Notes under the pieces: generated by a model
Databases searched by the model: none
What the model was told of the DNA's origin: nothing
What the model saw: the letters and a program-made list of their open reading frames with translations, nothing else
Shown: piece after piece, positions 26,680-36,800 of the stretch
Numbering within the stretch: position 1 is the stretch's first letter
Layout: each line of letters opens with the position of its first letter
Program-made: the position numbers and the translations under genes
NCBI RefSeq assembly: GCF_900167135.1
Contig: NZ_FUWZ01000005.1
Coordinates: 133,003-197,002 of the forward strand
Direction of reading: 5' to 3'
Length of the DNA: 64,000 bases
Origin: Chitinophaga eiseniae
Lineage (GTDB): Bacteria; Bacteroidota; Bacteroidia; Chitinophagales; Chitinophagaceae

Positions 26680-27003
26680 ATGTTGTTGTTAGATAATTTA
26701 TCCTGTCCTGCCTGTAAAACAAACCAGGACTGGGTCATTCAGTTTAAATATGGCCTCTGCAGGCAACTGGAGTATCGACTGTTTGATGCAGTGGAATGGG
26801 CAGGTTATATGGATACAGGCGATACTACCGCGAAAATTGTGTTGGTGGAAGGTATTGCAGAAAATGATTGCAGCAGTTGTGGACAGGAAGTATATGCCAG
26901 GATATTTGTGGATGATAACAAGATAGTGGCGGCCAGCCTGGTGATAAAGCCGATTTGGTTTACAGCTAGTGATGATGGTGACTATATCATCATCAATAAA
27001 TAG
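26680..27003 (+). CDS. Small zinc-ribbon-like protein, immunity-like
   Basis: A 107-residue protein. CPAC near the N-terminus (Cys9, Cys12) and CSSC in the middle form a possible four-cysteine zinc site. The ATG at 26680 is used; a GTG at 26665 is also in frame. The function is unknown. The last codons and stop (ATCAATAAATA, from 26992) are shared with the repeat copy at 58107, so the original C-terminus may have been replaced. Confidence 0.5.
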   Translation: MLLLDNLSCPACKTNQDWVIQFKYGLCRQLEYRLFDAVEWAGYMDTGDTTAKIVLVEGIAENDCSSCGQEVYARIFVDDNKIVAASLVIKPIWFTASDDGDYIIINK

Positions 27004-27500
27004 TAGAAATTTTTTTTGGAAATATTTTGTAATCTGGAAATTATTGTATCTTTATTGCGACCTTGAATTTGTAACCTAATAAATTACCTATACCAGAATA
27101 ATGTATTGTTAACTTCTTGCGAAGGTTCGTTATGCAGGAAATCCAATCAAAATGAATTGAATTGTATGTGTACAGTAATCCTGTATTCATCATAGCTAGT
27201 CTGTGAAATTAAATGTTATCGTTATTTAGTCGTGCCTGGCCTGAAAGCCGGTCTGACCGGTCGTTTCATCCCGTTAGTGACAACGGGTGAATGCCTGGTG
27301 TAAATATCCATGTACCATGAAATATGTTATACTCTGTTTGTTTGCCCTACTGACGCTGTGCCAGGTAAGAGGCCAGTCGAGCCTGATGGTGAAACGTGAT
27401 ACCGTCGCTGTCCGCAATGCTGAATTGCTTATTCAAAATAGCACCCGGTCTGTGCCTGGTGTACTGTTTAATAACGGCAATGGATATACGGAATTTAGAA
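26992..27500 (+). repeat. Direct repeat, copy 1 (start of RHS locus 1)
   Basis: About 500 bases almost identical to 58107-58604 at a constant offset of 31,115 bases (31,112 after a 3-base deletion in copy 2). It covers the promoter, a 255-base leader and the first 60 codons of the SGNH/PKD gene. The two copies head two tandem RHS loci. Confidence 0.93.
27026..27054 (+). promoter_or_regulatory. Promoter of RHS locus 1
   Basis: TTTG (27026-27029), 17 bases, TATCTTTA (27047-27054), one base off TAnnTTTG. It is preserved exactly in the second copy at 58141-58169. The leader from here to the ATG at 27317 is about 255 bases and has short hairpins such as CCCGTT/AACGGG (about 27270-27287). Confidence 0.55.
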
Positions 27501-30136
27501 AAATAAGACTTGAGAATTTAGGAGATACTGCGCTTGCCGTCACCGGACAGGACACGGTTCGTTTTAAAGTCGGTCTGAGTACAGGAGAACCATTTCCGCT
27601 GGTGTTGTCTGTACGGTCCCTGAATGCTTCCCAGCAACAATTAAAATGGTGGAAAACGCCGGATGATCTGTATAATGCGCCCCGCGTAGGCATCCTGGGA
27701 GGCAGTCAGGGAACCGGCGACTATACCGATATCCCGGGCAACGCTATCTCCGGCAGGTTAACCAGCTACATTGCCGCTGTAACTACCGGTGGTACAGTGA
27801 CCAACTATAGCTACCCCGGGTATAATACCCGCAAGATGATGCCTAACGGTGCCAATCAATGGGTGGATAACAGCCGTAATATTACCAAAGCGCTGGCGGA
27901 TGGCAATAAAATTATCATCCTCGTAACGCCCAGTAATGACGCAGACCCTAACAGCCCTTATGGTGGGGCAACATCATTGACTGAAACAATGGCTAATATT
28001 GCTGCCATCGAAGATGCCTGTGACAAGGCAGGCGCCACGCTGTTGCTCTTCAGTGGCTTTCCCCGTCATGATTTTTCATCTCAGCCCGCACGTATACAAC
28101 AACTGGACCTTAGTAACCTGCTGCAGAAGAAATTTGGCGCGCGTTGCGCTTACGTTTATAAACTGCTGGAAGACCCGGCGAATCCATATCAGCTGAATCC
28201 ACTGCTGGAACGCGGCGATCATGCTCACCTCAATGCACAGGGCGCAGCGGTGGCTTTTGCCGTCCTGCGGGATGTATTGACCGGCTACTTTACTTCCAAT
28301 ACATCCATTTCGAAATATGTATTACAACGGACACTGTCTCTCAATGCTCCCTTTACGGAGTCACAGGTATTTACCGCACCGAATGTTAACTACGTAAACA
28401 TCGGGCTGGATAACAACTTTTACCGTATCCGCTATTTTAACAGGGATGGTACCTGGTCTTCGTGGAGCAACGTTGTACAGGGACTGGGCAGCGGTACAGG
28501 CGGCCCCTCTGTGGAGGCTGGCCCGGACCAAACCATCCTGTTACCGGCAACACTGTCCCTCTCTGCTACGGCCAATGACCCTTCGGGTAATATTACCGGC
28601 TATGTATGGACCAAGCAGTCAGGCGGCGCTGCCGCTATTACCTCGCCTAATGCCGCCCAGACAACGGTTACCGGCCTGGAAACCGGCGCTTACGTGTTCC
28701 GTTGTACCGTTACCAACAACGCTGGCGCACAGGCTTATGATGAGGTAAACGTGACGGTGATCAGCGGCTCCGGCAATCGTATGGCGAAATTCAACTTCAG
28801 CCCTTCGCCGAAAGCAGTGACAGGCTATGTTAACCTCTATGGTCATCCCCATCAGGGTGTTATCTCGCAGACAGACCCGGTTTCCGGAATAGGCCTGAAC
28901 ACCGTAGCTGCCACGGCCTGGGCACCCAATGGCACCATGTCGGCCGTAGATAACCTCACCGTCGTGAATGATGGCGGCGGCTTCGTTGTAGACCAGGCCA
29001 CCCTGTCCAGCGCTTTCTTTACGGCCAACAATACCGCGGTGAATAACCTGCAGCTCACCGGGCTCACACCTGGCAAACTGGCGAAGATACTGGTCACCGG
29101 TAATGCCAGTTCGTCTCCCCGCTATACCAAAGTCGCCATCGGCAGCGATGTGAAGGAATACAATGCTACCGGCAACAGCAGCAAAGCTGCCCTGTTCGAC
29201 GATGTCCCTGTGCCGGCAGACGGTAAGATCAATATCGCCATGTTTGCCAGCACCACCTCTTCTACACCGTTTGGTATCGCGGCGGTAGTAACGGTAGAGG
29301 AGAAAACAGGCCAGGCACCGGTGAACCAGCCACCGGTAGTCAACGCAGGCAACAGCCAGACTATCACGTTGCCGGCTACACTCACTCTGTCAGCGACCGC
29401 CAGTGATCCTGATGGAACGATTGCCAGCTACACCTGGACAAAGACATCCGGCGCCAATGCGCAGATCACTACCCCTAACGCTGCCACGACGACTGTTACC
29501 GGGCTTACAGGTGGTACTTATATGTTCAGATGTACCGTGACAGATGACAAGGGCGCTACTGCCTACAGCGAAGTACAGGTGACAGTGATCAATCCGAACA
29601 TCAGCAGAACGGCCAGCTTTAACTTCAGCCTCGGTAGCAAACCGGTACCGGGATTTGTGAATGTGAACGGTCATCCGCACCTGACCGTGCTAAACGGTAC
29701 CAGTCCTTCCGGCATTGGAATCAATACCATCGCGACGACTGCCTATGTGCATAACCTCAACGAAACAGCCAAAGACAACCTGAATGTAACAGACGACGGC
29801 GGTGGTTTTATCGTTCCGGCGCAAGCTCTGGCCAATGTCATTTTCACCGCTTCATTCACACCCACGGATAACCTACAGGTGACCGGACTTACGCCAGGGA
29901 AACACTGTAAGATCATACTGACGGCTAACGCCGTGTCATCACCAAGACTCAACAGGGTCAGGATAGACGGAAATGTGGTGGAGTTCAACGCTGTGCAAAA
30001 CAGTAGTAAAGCTGCGGTATTTGATAACCTGGTTATCCCCGCAGATGGTAAGATCAATATCGCATTTTATGCAAAAGATGCCTCTTCTTACGCAGGCCTT
30101 GCATCTGCTGTTATTATCGAAGAATATGTAAACTGA
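27317..30136 (+). CDS. Secreted SGNH-hydrolase-like protein with PKD domains
   Basis: A 939-residue exported protein. The signal peptide is MKYVILCLFALLTLCQVRGQ; an in-frame GTG at 27287 is less likely. Residues about 124-330 look like an SGNH/GDSL hydrolase: catalytic Ser130 in GILGGSQGTG and the terminal D-H-A-H-L-N pair (about 300-303). Two PKD-like domains follow (about 398-481 and 672-758), each paired with a similar beta domain of about 175 residues (488-665 and 762-939). It would act on acetylated or acylated glycans outside the cell, substrate unknown. It opens RHS locus 1. A decayed copy lies at 58432-58860. Confidence 0.75.
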   Translation: MKYVILCLFALLTLCQVRGQSSLMVKRDTVAVRNAELLIQNSTRSVPGVLFNNGNGYTEFRKIRLENLGDTALAVTGQDTVRFKVGLSTGEPFPLVLSVRSLNASQQQLKWWKTPDDLYNAPRVGILGGSQGTGDYTDIPGNAISGRLTSYIAAVTTGGTVTNYSYPGYNTRKMMPNGANQWVDNSRNITKALADGNKIIILVTPSNDADPNSPYGGATSLTETMANIAAIEDACDKAGATLLLFSGFPRHDFSSQPARIQQLDLSNLLQKKFGARCAYVYKLLEDPANPYQLNPLLERGDHAHLNAQGAAVAFAVLRDVLTGYFTSNTSISKYVLQRTLSLNAPFTESQVFTAPNVNYVNIGLDNNFYRIRYFNRDGTWSSWSNVVQGLGSGTGGPSVEAGPDQTILLPATLSLSATANDPSGNITGYVWTKQSGGAAAITSPNAAQTTVTGLETGAYVFRCTVTNNAGAQAYDEVNVTVISGSGNRMAKFNFSPSPKAVTGYVNLYGHPHQGVISQTDPVSGIGLNTVAATAWAPNGTMSAVDNLTVVNDGGGFVVDQATLSSAFFTANNTAVNNLQLTGLTPGKLAKILVTGNASSSPRYTKVAIGSDVKEYNATGNSSKAALFDDVPVPADGKINIAMFASTTSSTPFGIAAVVTVEEKTGQAPVNQPPVVNAGNSQTITLPATLTLSATASDPDGTIASYTWTKTSGANAQITTPNAATTTVTGLTGGTYMFRCTVTDDKGATAYSEVQVTVINPNISRTASFNFSLGSKPVPGFVNVNGHPHLTVLNGTSPSGIGINTIATTAYVHNLNETAKDNLNVTDDGGGFIVPAQALANVIFTASFTPTDNLQVTGLTPGKHCKIILTANAVSSPRLNRVRIDGNVVEFNAVQNSSKAAVFDNLVIPADGKINIAFYAKDASSYAGLASAVIIEEYVN

Positions 30137-30144
30137 TAATAGCG

Positions 30145-30173
30145 CCTTGTCCGGCGATTTTTGCCGGACAAGG
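30145..30173 (+). terminator. Strong hairpin after the SGNH gene
   Basis: CCTTGTCCGGC (30145-30155) pairs perfectly with GCCGGACAAGG (30163-30173). The following bases are TGTATTA, so the T-run is poor and termination is only probable. A degraded form follows the copy at 58860. Confidence 0.6.
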
Positions 30174-30206
30174 TGTATTAAATAGAATAGTTTTCTGAAA
30201 AATGAT

Positions 30207-30236
30207 TTTGTTATCATCTAAAAATATCTACCTTTG
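30207..30236 (+). promoter_or_regulatory. Promoter of the barrel gene
   Basis: TTTG (30207-30210), 18 bases, TACCTTTG (30229-30236): a full consensus match. It lies about 100 bases before the TTG start at 30339 and suggests that the barrel and following genes form their own transcript. Confidence 0.75.
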
Positions 30237-30338
30237 AATGCGGCAAGAGAAATATAGAATTGATAACGGAATTGCCTATACCAGATATGAATTTTATGAT
30301 TGTCGTTTAGATTTATCCTAACCAGATATACCTGAATT

Positions 30339-32663
30339 TTGAAAACTTTATTGGCTTGTTTGTTTGTTCCCATATTGTTCGTCATGCCCGTACATGCCCA
30401 GTTAAACGTGTTCAAGGGTGCATTTGTGAATGATACTGGATACCTTATCCTCCGGCAGGGTTGTAAAGCGCCCTTTTTTATGCCTGTGGAACTTTACGGA
30501 AAGCGGGATTCGATAACTGCGCCCGTAGCCAGGAAACGTATGCCCGTTAAGGTTATACCTACGCTGCCTCGGACGCCATGGATTACCATCCACGGCAATG
30601 TTTCCTATGATCTGTTTTATCAGTCGAATGTTGATACTCCCTACGTAGAGCATGACATCTATCAGCATACTGTGCAAACCGTACTGGACCTCACTGTAAA
30701 AAACAGATATCCGTTACACCTGACTTTCAGTACACAAATGGGAAACTCCAGTTTGTTCAGAAACATTACCGGTATCAATCTGCAATACACCAACCGCGAT
30801 CTGAAACAGATGTTGCTGGCGCGTGCCCGGGAGTGGGACGGCCGAAAACTGAAACAGCTGCAGGAGCTGGAAAAGCTGCGGTCCGCGATCTCCGGTATCG
30901 GCGCTAACTTGTCCGCCCTCCGCGGATGGTTGTCGTCGCAGGCGCAACTGCAACGACTGGTGGAAGAGAAAGAGAAAAATTTTTATGGTATAACCGATTC
31001 TGTCAGGCAACTGGCGGCCGGGCTGGGAAATGTAGATCAGTGGCGGAATAAACTAAAAATAGATCCCAATCGAATCGCGGACAAGTGGAAGCTTCAGGAG
31101 AAGATAACGGCGGTTAAAGACAGCCTGAAAAATAAGCTGCCGGAAAATACTTTCGAGGCCTATTACCACAAAAAACAACAGGAAGCGGATTCGCTAACCG
31201 GTAGGTTGGTGATAGCAGAAAAAAAATATCGTGAGCTGAATACAAAATACGGGCAGAGAACCGCCTCCCTGGTGGATGCTATCACTCACAGCAAAACCAA
31301 TGGGGAACTGGTGTCAGCACTGGACCGGATGAACCTGCCGGACAGCATGCTGCCTAAAGGATACCGGACACTCTTGTCTGTCCGCTCTTTCGGCATCGGC
31401 AGAACGATGGTGAACTATTCGGAGCTGACCGCAAAAGATATCAGTATCACCGGTGTGCAACTGGAATATAACCCTTCCTTTTATCTGGCGGTAGCATCAG
31501 GCGCGGTAGACTACCGTTTCCGTAACTATATCGTAAAAGAAAACCGGGGCCGTCAGTACCTGAACCTGGTACGCGCAGGCCTGGGTATGAAAGAAGGTAA
31601 CAACGTTATCCTTACTTATTACACCGGAAAAAAAGACCTGTATAATATGAATACCCAGGGGGCAGACCCTGCCACCTACGCTGGTCAACACATTATGGGC
31701 ATAGCCCTGGAAGGCCAATGGCGGCTCAATCGCGCTACCTGTATCACCGCTGAAATGGCAAAGTCGTCGATGCCCTATTACGCGAGAGCTGCTTCGCATG
31801 AATCGCCTTTTAACAGTATGTTGAATTTCAGCTCCCGCCACAATGAGGCTTATGCCCTGAAATTCAGTACAGTCGTGGAAAAGACACAGACGAATATCAG
31901 TGGTATGTTTAAGCAGATGGGACGCGATTTCCAGTCGTTCAGTTTGTATACCACCGGCTCCAGGCAGACGGCCTGGAACATAAGGATAGATCAGCCTTTT
32001 TTCAGGCGGCAGCTGACGATCAGTGCTGCCATTCGGAAGAATGACTATGTGACGTATATGATGCCGGCCAACTATCATAGTAATACCGTCTTCAAAAGCC
32101 TGCAGGCTACATGGCGGAAAAAACACTGGCCGGTGATCACCGTCGGTTATCAGCCGTCTTCACAACTGATGAAACTGAGTGATGATTATTTTGTGGAGCA
32201 TCTGTTTTATACATTGACCGGCACCGCCAGCCATTATTATAGTTTGGGTGGCATTAAAATGAATAGTGTGATATCCTATTCGCAGTTTTATAACCGGCAA
32301 ACAGACAGCAACTTCGTCTACTTCAACAGTAAAAACCTGATGGCATCGCAGACGCTTTTCCTTGACCGTTTTACATTGAACGGACAGTTGTCGGCAGCGG
32401 TAAACCAGGAGTACGGCTTATACGGCGCCGGTGCTGACGTAAGCTGGAAAGCGCTTCACTGGCTGGAGCTGGGAGGAGGAATGAAATATAATCGCCAAAC
32501 GGTGTATGGCCTGTCGCTGCTGGGATATTCCGGTCATTCCAAATTCCGGATACCCTGGATCGGAGAGATCGGGCTGTATGCAGATAAGGGCTTTATACCA
32601 GGGGCCCATAAAAAACTTGTCACGAACAATACTGGTAGAGTAACCTATACCCGGACCTTTTAA
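30339..32663 (+). CDS. Outer-membrane beta-barrel protein with periplasmic coiled coil
   Basis: A 774-residue protein with a TTG start (an in-frame stop lies just upstream) and a Sec signal (MKTLLACLFVPILFVMPVHAQ). Residues about 150-330 are strongly helical and heptad-like (LKQLQELEKLRSAI, then KLQEKITAVKDSL), predicted coiled coil. The remainder has alternating barrel strands and ends in a terminal Phe (RVTYTRTF), as in outer-membrane barrels. I do not recognise a named family. The paralogue at 58993 heads locus 2. Position before two giant exported proteins suggests an anchor or secretion role, which is inference. Confidence 0.65.
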   Translation: MKTLLACLFVPILFVMPVHAQLNVFKGAFVNDTGYLILRQGCKAPFFMPVELYGKRDSITAPVARKRMPVKVIPTLPRTPWITIHGNVSYDLFYQSNVDTPYVEHDIYQHTVQTVLDLTVKNRYPLHLTFSTQMGNSSLFRNITGINLQYTNRDLKQMLLARAREWDGRKLKQLQELEKLRSAISGIGANLSALRGWLSSQAQLQRLVEEKEKNFYGITDSVRQLAAGLGNVDQWRNKLKIDPNRIADKWKLQEKITAVKDSLKNKLPENTFEAYYHKKQQEADSLTGRLVIAEKKYRELNTKYGQRTASLVDAITHSKTNGELVSALDRMNLPDSMLPKGYRTLLSVRSFGIGRTMVNYSELTAKDISITGVQLEYNPSFYLAVASGAVDYRFRNYIVKENRGRQYLNLVRAGLGMKEGNNVILTYYTGKKDLYNMNTQGADPATYAGQHIMGIALEGQWRLNRATCITAEMAKSSMPYYARAASHESPFNSMLNFSSRHNEAYALKFSTVVEKTQTNISGMFKQMGRDFQSFSLYTTGSRQTAWNIRIDQPFFRRQLTISAAIRKNDYVTYMMPANYHSNTVFKSLQATWRKKHWPVITVGYQPSSQLMKLSDDYFVEHLFYTLTGTASHYYSLGGIKMNSVISYSQFYNRQTDSNFVYFNSKNLMASQTLFLDRFTLNGQLSAAVNQEYGLYGAGADVSWKALHWLELGGGMKYNRQTVYGLSLLGYSGHSKFRIPWIGEIGLYADKGFIPGAHKKLVTNNTGRVTYTRTF

Positions 32664-32671
32664 CTGATTGT

Positions 32672-33784
32672 ATGCCCAGAAAAATTTATGCCCTGTTGAT
32701 CTGTATGGGCCTGTTTCTGACCGAAACCTTTGCGCAGGTGAGTATGACCGTGCAGCTGCCGCCGGTAGGTGTGCTGGTGAAACCACAACTGTGGAACCTG
32801 GTGCTGGTGAATGCAGGTAACAGACCTGCGGCTGTACGTGTGTTGCTGCGTTTATCGGATGCGGGCACCACGCAGCCTGTGCTGACAGCCGTTACCAGGA
32901 CCGTGGTGCTGACCCCGGGCGCTAACCAGCTACAGGAGAAAGACCTGGCGCCGGTACAATATGAATATCTCGTGATGACCACAGACAGAAGGCCGGAGGG
33001 GTTGTTGTCGCCTGGTAGCTACCTTGCCTGTTACAGTGTAGTGCTGGATGGAGATAAAGCCGGCCAACCGGCGACAGAGGATTGTATTCCATTTACCGTG
33101 GAGCCACTTAGTCCGCCATTGCTGAATATGCCGACCGATGCTTCCGTGCTGGAACAACGGCTGCCGCAATTTACCTGGATACCTCCTGCACCGCTGCAAT
33201 TGTTTACGGACCTGAATTATGAACTGGTGGTGACGGAGAAGAGAGAGGGGCAATCAGCTGCGGAAGCGGTACAGACTAATATCCCCGTATATCGTGCATC
33301 CGCGCTGCGACAGATATTTGCAGCTTATCCTTCCGGTGGCGTTCCACTGGATACCGGCCGCACGTATGCCTGGACGGTGAAAGCCTATAACGGACGGCAG
33401 TTTGCAGCACAGACTGAGATATGGACGTTCCGGTTGAACAGTAAAGCCCTGATGCCGGCGTATAATAGTCCTTATGTGTCCCTGAAAAGAGAAGTGGACG
33501 GCGTAGTGACCAATTGCGGTAATGTGCTGCGTTTCGCTTATACGAATGAAACTGCGGAAGCGGATACCCGTTACAGTATCATATCACTGGACAACGGCAA
33601 CCGTGAGATCATGTCTGGCACTATCACGCTACAGCCGGGAAATAATCTGCTGGAGCTGAAGCTGCGCAGGAGCGGTAAGCTGAAGACAGGTGCATATTAT
33701 GCACTTATCCTGCAGAACTCCCGCGACGAGCGGTGGAGAATGAACTTTACCTATAACCCTGAAGAAAATACAGCGACAGAATAA
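32672..33784 (+). CDS. Secreted FN3-like protein, locus 1
   Basis: A 370-residue exported protein (signal MPRKIYALLICMGLFLTETFAQ). It is beta-rich. A central FN3-like segment has P-x-F-T-W-I-P-P and G-R-T-Y-A-W-T-V-K-A-Y, and the module ends W-T-F-R-L-N. It starts 8 bases after the barrel gene, and the SpvB-like giant follows by 32 bases. The paralogue at 61444 holds the same place in locus 2 (E-Y-I-W-Q-V-T-A-Y, W-T-F-R-V-N), so the gene order is conserved. A periplasmic chaperone or adaptor is possible but not shown. Confidence 0.65.
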   Translation: MPRKIYALLICMGLFLTETFAQVSMTVQLPPVGVLVKPQLWNLVLVNAGNRPAAVRVLLRLSDAGTTQPVLTAVTRTVVLTPGANQLQEKDLAPVQYEYLVMTTDRRPEGLLSPGSYLACYSVVLDGDKAGQPATEDCIPFTVEPLSPPLLNMPTDASVLEQRLPQFTWIPPAPLQLFTDLNYELVVTEKREGQSAAEAVQTNIPVYRASALRQIFAAYPSGGVPLDTGRTYAWTVKAYNGRQFAAQTEIWTFRLNSKALMPAYNSPYVSLKREVDGVVTNCGNVLRFAYTNETAEADTRYSIISLDNGNREIMSGTITLQPGNNLLELKLRRSGKLKTGAYYALILQNSRDERWRMNFTYNPEENTATE

Positions 33785-33816
33785 AAGAAACCCTATACCT
33801 ATAAATAATTTGGAAC

Positions 33817-36800
33817 ATGATATTGCGATTGTTGGGTAAGACCAAAAAAGCAACTTCCATTGCGTTGCTTACGCTGATGTATGTAGAAGCTATATTGCCT
33901 GCCTATGCGTTCGGAGGGACGCGGGCTGTGCGCATGTCGTCCCGGACAGTAAAAGAGGTAAGTATGCCGGCTGCCGTTTTCCCGGTAGCTCCGTTGTCTC
34001 CGGCTGCTTCAGTAATTTCGTTGCCTCCGGCATCCGCTGCGGCGCCAGTCGCGCCTGCATCTTCAGTAGTGAAAGCGGCCGCCAAGGCCTTTGGCGGGCC
34101 CACACAACCAGAGACACAGGGCTTCCATTCCGTAGGGGATCAAAACCAGGTGGACCTGTTCACCGGCGACTTTTCCTATACGCTCCCGCTGCTGGATGTA
34201 GATGGGTATCCGCTGACGATGGGATACAACAGCGGCGTTTCCATGGACCAGGAAGCAAGCTGGGTAGGCCTGGGATGGACATTGAACCCGGGTAGCGTTA
34301 ACCGTAACATGCGTGGGCTTCCGGATGATTTTAACGGGCAGGACCAGATTACAAAGGAAGTCAGTATAAAAGAAAACAAAACACTGGGGGTGACTACCGG
34401 TTTTAACCTGGAAATAGCTGGTTTCCCCAAAGGTATTGTCGGTGGCGGCGGTGGTGTACAGGTCGGTATTTTCCATAACAGCTACAAAGGCTGGGGACTT
34501 GAATACGGGTTGAATGTTTCCCTGAGCGCAGGCAGTAAATCAATGGGAGCCTTTACCGCAGGATTGTCACTGCCCAACAATTCTCAGGAGGGACTGACGC
34601 TGTCGCCTTCGTTGTCCTACTCAACGCCGGAGAAGGAACAGGTCACCGACAAAGGCGCTTACAACGGTACTTTTACTATTGGTGGCGCCTACAACTCCCG
34701 CTCCGGTATGAAGGCGCTGCAGTTCAGTGCCGGACTACGGCAATACCACAAAAGTAAATGGACCAAAAAAGGGACAGAGAGTGGATCGAGTACTTTTTCG
34801 ACAGACATTTCCTTTGCTTATCCCGGCTTTACGCCCAGTACAGTAATTCCGTTTACCAACCGTATTTTCACGGTGAACACCCGTTTTGGGGCGTCCTACA
34901 ATGTACTAAGCACCGCATTTGCTTTGGGGGGATACCAGACCCGTCAATATATTGAGGAAGGAGACAAGAAGAGGTCTTTCCCGGCATACGGTTACCTCAA
35001 TTACCAGAATGGCATTAACAACAGCGGCAGCCTGCTGGATTTCAACAGAGAGCGTGACATACCTTACCGCGAGTATCCTCCGGTACCTAATATTGCAGTG
35101 CCGTCCTATACGTATGATGTTTTCTCCATTTCGGGAGAAGGTAATGGCGGTATGTTCCGCGCTTATCGGAATGATCTGGGATATATGCGCGACCCGTTAG
35201 TGTCCACTAAGGATAAATCCGACCGATATAGTCTCGATGTTGGCTATGGAGATATCCTCCACGCCGGTGTTGATCTGACGTTTACACGCAGTTATACGGA
35301 AACAGGTATGTGGAATATTTATAATCCACTGGCATCTAATCTGGCCTTTACCCGCTCAGATAAAGAATATGAAGCTGCCTATTTCCGCAATCCAGGTGAA
35401 AAAACGCTGAACAACAAAACGTTTATGGATGCCATAGGTGATGATGATCTGGTGACAGCCCGCCTGTTTCAGCCGTACAGAAACTCTTCTGTTATCACTT
35501 CCACCAATAAACTGATGCGTTACGCCAATAAGCGTGATGTATCTGACATTACGCTTCCTGCCGGAATCATGAAAAAGCAGAAGCGGGAAAGACGTACGCA
35601 GGTGATTAGCTACCTGACAGCGAAAGAAGCGGGCGAAGCAGGGCTCTCGAAATACATTGACAGCTATGGTTATAATCAGGCTGTAGTGAATACGTGTGAC
35701 GATAAGGTGATACCGGATGAGTTTCCCGAACAGGTGTACGGCCTGAACGGCGATTATCATAAAATGTGGGACTGGGGAGAACAAACCTTTCAGCGCGTGG
35801 ATACCATGATCAATTTTATGAATCTCGAGGGTGGTCCCAATACCTGGCCACCAAGCCCATTGGGATACGAATATTTCTGGACTTACTGGACCGGCCGTTT
35901 AAGGGCGCCGGTAGACGGAAAGTATCAGTTCAGGGCGAGTGTTGACGAAGGATGCCGCCTGTTGATAGAAGATGTGGAGATACTGGATGCCTGGCATGAC
36001 AGCGGCGCCTACAAGGAAGCTACCGTCAATCTGCAGGGAGGCCGTCTCTATAATATCAGAATCATCTATGAAAATCAGAAATCATGGTCGCGGATGATTT
36101 TATTGTGGAAGTACGGTAACATGACCGACTGGGGCTATATACCTAAATCTTGCCTGGTCGCTTCTGCGCCACAAGACAGTGTAAAACTGAATAACGGTAT
36201 TGTGAGGGAGCAGCGTGTAAATGCCTACCGCAAACCGCACCACATTTCTGAAATATCTGTGCTCAATAATGATGGCCGCCGCTACGTATATGGTATACCG
36301 GTATACAACCTGGGACAGGAAGAGGCCTCCTTTTCCGTTGAATCGACGAAAGGCGACGCTGCTACCGGGTTGACCAGCTATTCGCCAAAGGAGAACTCCC
36401 GAGAAAATACCAGCGGAAACGACTACTACTTTAGCAAAGAAACGGTCCCTGCATACGCACACAGCTTTTTGCTAACGGGTATCCTGTCCCCGGATTATGT
36501 GGACGCCACCGGCAACGGTATCTCCGATGATGACGCCGGCAATGCAGTGAAATTTAACTATACGAAAGTAGCAGGCATCAACAACCCACAGTTGTGGCGT
36601 ACTCCCAATAGCAATAAGGCATCTTACCAGGAAGGGCTCAAAACGGATGACCGGGATGATAAAGGAAGTTACGTGGCCGGCAAAAAAGAATTGTGGTACC
36701 TGAATTCCGTGGAGTCAAAAAACATGATCGCTATTTTTACACTGGAAGATCGGCAAGACCTGATGCAAATGGACGCTACAGGCCAACGTTCTCCCAGCAT

